55,680 bases of DNA from Dipetalonema caudispina (Eukaryota; Nematoda; Chromadorea; Rhabditida; Onchocercidae): NCBI GenBank assembly GCA_013365325.1, contig JABVXV010000379.1:1-55680 (forward strand). The letters run 5' to 3'. A model generated the notes under the pieces. The model was given only the letters and a program-made list of their open reading frames with translations. It was not told where the DNA came from and did not search any database. Positions 49,804-55,680 of this stretch are shown here, one piece after another (the stretch's first letter is position 1; each line of letters opens with the position of its first letter). The position numbers were made by a program, and so were the translations under genes.

Positions 49804-50489
49804 CTGAAGTTAAACACGGCATTAGTTCAAACAAACAAATTTACTATTGCAAATAATAATATAATGAATTATCAAAAATGAAAACTCTTTTCATTACTTT
49901 TAAACAATCATTTCAAACATCTATCAAATTTGAAAGAGGAAAAAAGCTGATTGGAACTAAAATTTATGAGAAAAATAACAAAACCGAAAAGAAAACTAAC
50001 AAGAAGAGGTACAATAAAAGTATGCCATACATACAAACGGAAATGCTATAAATCACAAAAGCTAAAAATACCTATTTCAAGCATTGCTTAAAGTTTAAAA
50101 TTAAATATTCTTTGGGTATTGAAAGAGAAAAATTTACCAAGCTTAATTCCAATACATCATTCAGCTATACTATGATGTCCATTAAAAAATTATCACAAGG
50201 CTGGATTTAACGAGTACCGTGAAAAAATTTCACCGTTACAAATTAACGATCCATTAAAGTTAAGATGATGATTAGTTAGTGTTTATTTTGGATGATGATG
50301 AAGAAGAGAGAAGAAGATTGGAAAGTTATTGAAGTGATATTTGAGAGAGACAAATTTTTTGTTTAATTATTCATTTTTTTTTTTTTTTTTTTGTCCCTTT
50401 CCTCCTCTTCTCCTCTTTATTCCTATTTTTATAGAACGAAAATAAGAAATAGAAACGACGTATCGTATTCATCTATAATTTAATATACA
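49804..50489. promoter_or_regulatory. Shared divergent upstream region
   Basis: A 686-base region between the divergent RCC1-repeat gene (minus) and the LMBR1-family gene (plus); it must carry both promoters. On the plus strand, a pyrimidine-rich stretch (50377-50432) ends in CTATTTTTATAG at 50434, a good trans-splice acceptor 55 bases before the LMBR1 ATG. The minus strand has the acceptor noted for the RCC1-repeat gene. No TATA box can be singled out in such AT-rich DNA. Confidence 0.45.
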
Positions 50490-53400
50490 ATGGAACAATT
50501 TGAGGATGTTAACGAACGTGAACAACGTTTCCATCAATTTATCCGTCAACATATCGTAAGTATATCGTTGTATTAGTTATTTTCATGAACAATTCTCATT
50601 CATTTGTAGATATAATAGTTTTTTTCTTTTGGTTTCTTCTTTTTTCTTATATCGAGCAATAACTAGAACTGTTTTCTGTGCTTCTAAAAAATTTACCTTC
50701 TTTAAATTACAACTTTTAGTTAGGATTTTGAAAGTTTGAACTTTGTGTGATATATCTTCGTAAGAATGCTTCAACGCTAATTTGTTATTCAATGAAACAC
50801 AGATAATTTGAGGTCGTAAGATAAAGTTTAATATCACTTTATAGTTTGCACTCCAAGATGTTAGGAAGTCCGTTTTCTTCCTCAACGGATATGTGGGATA
50901 TATAGTACAGCAAAAAACAGAAGAAAATAAGCAGGGTAGAAGTTTCCTGTTGTTATCTGAGTCATATTATAGTTTCCATGGATGAATTTCAGCAGAAAGT
51001 ACTCTTCCGCCTGAATTTTTTCACTTATCTGAAAATTTTCGATCACAATTTTTTCAGATCTGTTTATTATTGTTTATATGTTTATATCTAATTTCGTATT
51101 CGATTATTCGCTTATTGAAAGAGCGAAGCGATAATGATGAATTATACGCTGGTTGCGAGGATTTTTTTGTTTTTCGCATTTCGTAAGTCTAAAATTATAG
51201 TTTGGCAGATATGGGCGTTTTTCTGAACGTTTCGGATATTGAATTAACATTGTTTAACTTTGATTTTGCGGAAATTTCGTTAATGTTATTTATGTTTTGC
51301 AGTTTATGGATGTGCACATGGTCTTTGGCAGTATCGATGGGAGCTGCCACACTATTGCCGTTTTCAGTGATTGGATCTGAAATAATACAGGCATATCCTG
51401 GCAGTTACTATTTCCAGTGGTTGAACTGGCCTCTGATTCACTCACTTTGGAATTATATTTTTGCTTTAAGCAATTTATCGTTGTTTATACTTCTTCCATT
51501 TTCTTATTTTTTCATTGAATCTCAAGGATTTAAAGGCCATGGAAAGGTAATGTTTTTTGGCATCCTTATTTGTTTACTTTAAAATTTTCCTGCCTTCTCT
51601 CAGTTCTGGAAAGTCGTGAGATTACGACTACTCCCTTGTTCATTCATTGCTTCCAGCATTGTAGCGGATTTCATCTTGTATCTGGAAGACACTTGTGATG
51701 TCAGCTATCAAACCGTTGATTTTAGTTCAGCCCCTTATAATCTCGTGATAGTTTGAAACTTTGTTAATCAAAACAAAGGATTTCCTCAGTGATTGGAATT
51801 TCTAGGTAACATTTTCCTCGACACTTAGACAGTGTCAGATCATTTCTAATTTAACAGATCGATTAGGTAAGTGAAATTGCTTACTGTAATCTGAATATTA
51901 TCTAATTATTGGATGAAATGCAGTCGGATGATAGCATTTCGCTACAGTGGGTATTAATGGCTTTGATTCACTGACATCACTTTTTGAAATTTTATTCTTT
52001 TATGATTTTGGTATAACATTCAAGCAGTAAAACTGATAATTTTCTAACATGATGTTTTCTAGAAATTTTCAGGGCATAATGACTCGAGTGTATGAAACTA
52101 TTGCTGTCTGCATACTTCTTATTATTGTTTTGATATGCTTAGCTGACGTAATATACTCTCTTTTTCTTGTAAGTTTTATTACATATAATTATTGTTTTGG
52201 AAGTTCAAAATATTCTCATCTGATTATTTATTTATTTCTCACTTGCTGCTTATCCTAAAACTGCGCACTGCAGAATTCAATTGTGCTAAGCCCGAAGCTT
52301 CTTTCTTGATTGAGTTCCTGATTTGTTCAACTCCCTGCTTCGAATTTGGCCTTTTTAGCGTATTCCTGGGAAAACAAGAACTTCATTTTCACATTCTATA
52401 AAGTTATGAAGATATGCGTAAAATTTTAGAAAAATGAAAGTGGATGCTGATTTTCTTTACCTTATACATATATATATATATATAATTTTCAGACAGAGAG
52501 CGCTTCAATTTCATTATCTATACTCAGTTTCACTTCTGTCAATTTGCCATTTCTATATTCGTGTGTATCCTTACTTGGAGTACTGACATTGCTTATTACA
52601 ACTCCCATAGGTAATTTTCTTTGCATTTTTTGGCTTTTTGAAATTCTTTTACTTGGCAAAAAATCATCGGTTTATCTACAAATTCTAGATTTGTGATGGG
52701 TTTTGATATAATGACAAGACATTGGAACAGATTATTTATAATTCCAGGGTTAGCAAGGATGTTCTCGGTAGTGTCAAATCATTTGCTTGCGACAGAGCAT
52801 CATAAAATCATTGATCCGTTAGAGGAAACAGTTTTTCGACTCGAATACCAGACTCTTAAAAGACGATTGCGTCGAAACAACCAGGGAGACGTATCTCTTC
52901 CAGACCCATTTCTGCCACAGAAGCCGCTTCGTGGTTATCAGATTGTGTTACAAACAGTGAAATACGTATCTGCAATCGTTGTCTTGTTCCTCCTAACTGT
53001 AATTTAATCAAAGAATATCTTTCTAACAAAATATCAAACCATAACTTTCAATTCAGTTAATCACAATTCAATAACTTTTACTCAACTCATACAGTACTTG
53101 TTTTTATCGCATAGCTATTCGTTTTTTATGGTAACTTCCGAAATTTTTACAATTTTCTTAGCAGTTCTTTTAGGCAATCACTGTGCTGATGGTATTAATC
53201 AATACGCTGCAATTGCTGTTTGGGTTTCGAGCTTTGCCCGTATATGCACAATACATGGAAGTAAATTCACGTCATACATTAGGCATTTTTGGAGCTATCG
53301 TTGAAGTTATCATAATTTGGTAAGGCAACAAAAGAATTGAAGTTGACAAACTGAATTCTTTAACAGATCCATATAAGTTTTAAAGATTTCTTTAACTGTG

Positions 53401-54194
53401 CTGTTGATTTAATTACTTGGCAATCAGTATACGGTCATTTAGGTATATAATGGTTGCTGCGATGATTGGAGTTTATTCAGTGCCACTGTTACGGAGAATC
53501 CGACCTCAATTACATAAAACATCCATGACACGCGTGATTGCAAACTGTACAACTGTTTTGGTACTTAGTTCTGCTCTTCCGGTACTTGCACGAACTCTTG
53601 GTTTGTTTCATCGCTATATTTATTTTCAATGTATGTAATCATGCTTTAGAGTGATGTGGATCATCTCACTTGTTAGTTTACCTTTAGAGCTGAACTTTTT
53701 GTTTTCAGGAATCACTACATTCGATTTGGTAGGAGCGTACGGCAGCTTTATGTGGTTATCCAATTTCACACTGGTCTGGACATATAACGTTGCGTTTGCT
53801 TTTGTGACAGTTTCTTGTTTATTGAATCATTTTACTACGCCAGTTAGAAAGGAAATTATCCAGAGGTATGAAGATTTGTTACTTATTATCATCTTTCTAC
53901 GGAGGCCAACTTCACTTATTGATGAAATTAATAGGTTTTCAAATGTTATATCAGTTCTTAAAATTTCTTTTCCTGAATTCAATGCTAGATTGATGTGATA
54001 ATCATGTTTTTCGCCATGTCAATATGCATGGAAGTAATACAAATTTTGTTATATCACAGCACTGTTGATCACTGTTCAACTGAATTAGTATTTTGGTACT
54101 TTCCGATTAAGGACCACAATAAAATATTATTTTCAGGATTCGCGATTTGTCTTACCGAATGAAAACAACTGAAACTGTTGAAAAAATGGATTAG
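50490..54194 (+). CDS. lmbr-1: LMBR1/LIMR-family multi-pass membrane protein, 10 exons
   Basis: Coding exons: 50490-50555, 51058-51182, 51303-51546, 52073-52168, 52493-52610, 52748-52998, 53174-53319, 53443-53600, 53709-53865, 54137-54194; every phase closes, giving 472 aa (human LMBR1 and LMBR1L are about 490). Family signatures in order: an N-terminal helix then LYLISYSIIRLLKERSD; SMGAATLLPFS and QAYPGSYYFQWLN..LIHSLWN (residues about 76-120); LLPFSYFFIESQGF; LYSCVSLLGVL and TTPIGLARMFSV (about 200-222); a central basic cytoplasmic loop with EYQTLKRRLRRNNQ; then TLGIFGAIVEVIII, VLVLSSALPVLARTLGIT and TPVRKEI. About nine hydrophobic segments are visible. Human LMBR1L is a lipocalin receptor and Wnt regulator; the worm role is not known to me. 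The C-terminus is short and charged. Introns are 108-526 bases. A poly(A) signal AATAAA follows at 54394. The symbol follows the C. elegans homologue. Confidence 0.93.
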
Positions 54195-55038
54195 TTTGTG
54201 TATTGTACATATATTTTATTTATGAATATTCAAAATATCAATTACGAAATGATCTCAATGCAGAGCTTGAAGCTATGAAAGAAGAAAGGAGGATGATTGC
54301 TGTTTGTGTTTTTTAAATACATTTCTGGTTTTTATCGCGTAATTATGCATATTTGTATTAGTCATTCAATGACTTACTGTTTTGACTACCACCAATAAAT
54401 ATGCTGATATTTCATTTTGAATTAATACTTCTTCAATGATTTAACAAGTTTTCAACTTAAATCTAAGGTGTTCAGTTTCGTTTCACTTGGAAATATATGG
54501 AAGTTTGAGGTAAGCTGTTTTTCTGCTTTTTTTTTAGATTTAAAGATGATAGTATAAAGTTGGAGGGACGAAAAGAATTCAATTGTGTAAGGTGTCATGT
54601 AAATAATTTTAATATTTCCATATTACACTCTTTATCAGCTTAGCAGTAAACTAAGACACGATATTACTATTAATATGTAGTGATTATGAATACTATTTTA
54701 TTAATTAATACATTTTTCCTATGTATATTATTAATTTATGATGCATTTTCCAAATCCATCCATTGCATTTTTATCCCAGAACAGAAAAATGAAATTCAAA
54801 TCAGTTTGCTAAAATACAAAAAAGAAGCATAAACGTTTTGTTGCAAGGCTATATTTTAATTGAGCTGCTTGATTATGCTATATAACTGATGGTTTCTGTA
54901 CTACAGCTATATTGATCCGGAAGGTTATAAAATTATATTTCATCCGGTTTTGAGTTAACAAAGATCAGGTGATGGTTCTGACGGAGATATTTATAACTAT
55001 ACAAAATCGCAGAGCTCTAATCCATTATTATGTGTTTT
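54195..55038 (+). other. LMBR1 3' UTR and spacer
   Basis: An AATAAA at 54394-54399 gives a likely 3' UTR of about 0.2 kb. After it, AT-rich spacer follows to about 55038 with no frame I would call coding. Confidence 0.5.
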
Positions 55039-55460
55039 TTTCATTTTTTATCAGACCAAAGATTGTATGATTGATAAAAATGGCTCTTTTCACCGTTACA
55101 ACAGTTATTATTCATTGGATTAGTTTTCGGTCTTTCAATTTCTACTTACAAAGGAATATTTTTCGAAATCAACTTCCACCGATAAATAGTAATGCTTGAA
55201 TATTTGTCAGAATTCTGCCTTGGATTCTATCACTTCAAGCATTACCATTTGTCGAAGAAAGTTGTTTGCGAATTATCCTACTATGTTGCAGCGATTATGT
55301 TGCCATCATATATCGCACAAGTAACGGTAAATAAATAAGAAATTGCTCTCAGTATAGAATCAAATATTCATAAATTTTTTTGTCTAATGTACGACAGAAT
55401 TTTTGTTTGAAAAAAGATGAGAACCAACACAGCTTTCATCGTACCTATCAATTTCTTTCG
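55039..55460 (+). other. Unassigned coding-like patches at right edge
   Basis: A spliced-leader-type acceptor (TTTTTTATCAG, ending at 55053) precedes an ATG at 55080 whose frame is open for 39 codons (starts MALFTVTTVIIHWISF). A second patch starts after ATTTGTCAG (55210). It is open in two frames to a donor-like ACG|GTAAAT near 55327, one frame reading KKVVCELSYYVAAIML. A third starts after TACGACAG (55400) and ends at TGAGGAGTTAA. Phases between the second and third agree, but no first-exon donor gives a convincing intron: the best GT would leave only 22 bases. It could be a small or decayed gene, or part of one running off the window. I do not recognise the protein. Confidence 0.3.
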
Positions 55461-55680
55461 TTACTTTTGAGGAGTTAATATATTTGCTGCTATACTTTGT
55501 AGTATAACATTAATGTAAGGAAAAAAATTTATGTATTAAACTACCGAATCATTTAGTGTCGACGAAGTGTTGTTATTCAAAAATTAAACAGTGATGTCTG
55601 CAGAATTCAAAAATGGAATAAAAGATTCGTTTAAAATTCTGATTTAAATAAACATAAAAAGAAATATAAAAGTCCAACTG
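55461..55680. other. Edge spacer, nothing seen
   Basis: AT-rich sequence to the window end with several AATAAA words (for example near 55616 and 55647). No gene is visible. Confidence 0.5.

Noticed and set aside
51547..52072. GC-richer stretch in LMBR1 intron 3 as a possible extra exon
   Set aside because: Exons 3 and 4 join in phase into the conserved family sequence (SQGFKGHGK|GIMTRVYET), leaving no room for extra residues.

Overview
The window is from a nematode genome. It is very AT-rich and full of long poly(A)/poly(T) runs and AAT, GAAT, TG and TCA microsatellites. Its multi-exon genes have GT-AG introns with short TTTCAG-type acceptors, and the protein set is nematode-like. The best match is a parasitic spirurid or filarial-type worm. 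I infer this from base composition and from the LIN-39 protein; no species marker is visible. Every gene model below was built by hand from reading frames, splice sites and phase. | Left part (1-22751): about 22 kb of gene-poor DNA upstream of a Hox gene. It holds one clear RNA gene, a miR-10-family precursor hairpin at 952-1032, on the same strand as and about 21.7 kb 5' of the Hox start codon. The rest is AT-rich spacer with homopolymers, microsatellites and a few GC-richer islands (around 7345-7530, 13741-13845, 18270-18600, 20740-20960, 22081-22250) that may be regulatory or RNA elements. | Middle (22752-38250): lin-39, the nematode Deformed/Sex combs reduced-type Hox gene. It has four coding exons, a YPWM hexapeptide, and a homeodomain split by an intron between residues 44 and 45. 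Introns are very large (3.0, 11.0 and 0.9 kb), and intron 2 carries candidate hairpins and conserved-looking islands. lin-39 is followed by a 3' UTR and a gene-poor tail-to-tail spacer to about 42.3 kb. | Right part (42654-54194): a compact housekeeping block. DNA ligase IV (lig-4, 16 coding exons, 891 aa, minus strand) lies 223 bp downstream of an intronless RCC1-repeat gene on the same strand, a possible two-gene operon. Across about 0.7 kb of shared upstream DNA, an LMBR1-family multi-pass membrane protein gene (10 coding exons, 472 aa) runs on the plus strand. The last 1.5 kb has exon-like patches I could not assign. | The most notable observations are: (1) a mir-10 hairpin still linked 5' of the Hox4-like gene, as in insects and vertebrates; (2) ligase IV with histidine at the motif I arginine (KxDGxR reads KYDGEH), the residue altered in the human R278H LIG4-deficiency allele; (3) two near-perfect hairpins inside introns, 45936-46009 and 26320-26371; (4) lin-39 next to lig-4, which I recall also being close neighbours in C. 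elegans. The genes are not one pathway: lin-39 and mir-10 form the developmental Hox neighbourhood, lig-4 is DNA repair, and the RCC1-repeat and LMBR1 proteins are cellular housekeeping or membrane functions.
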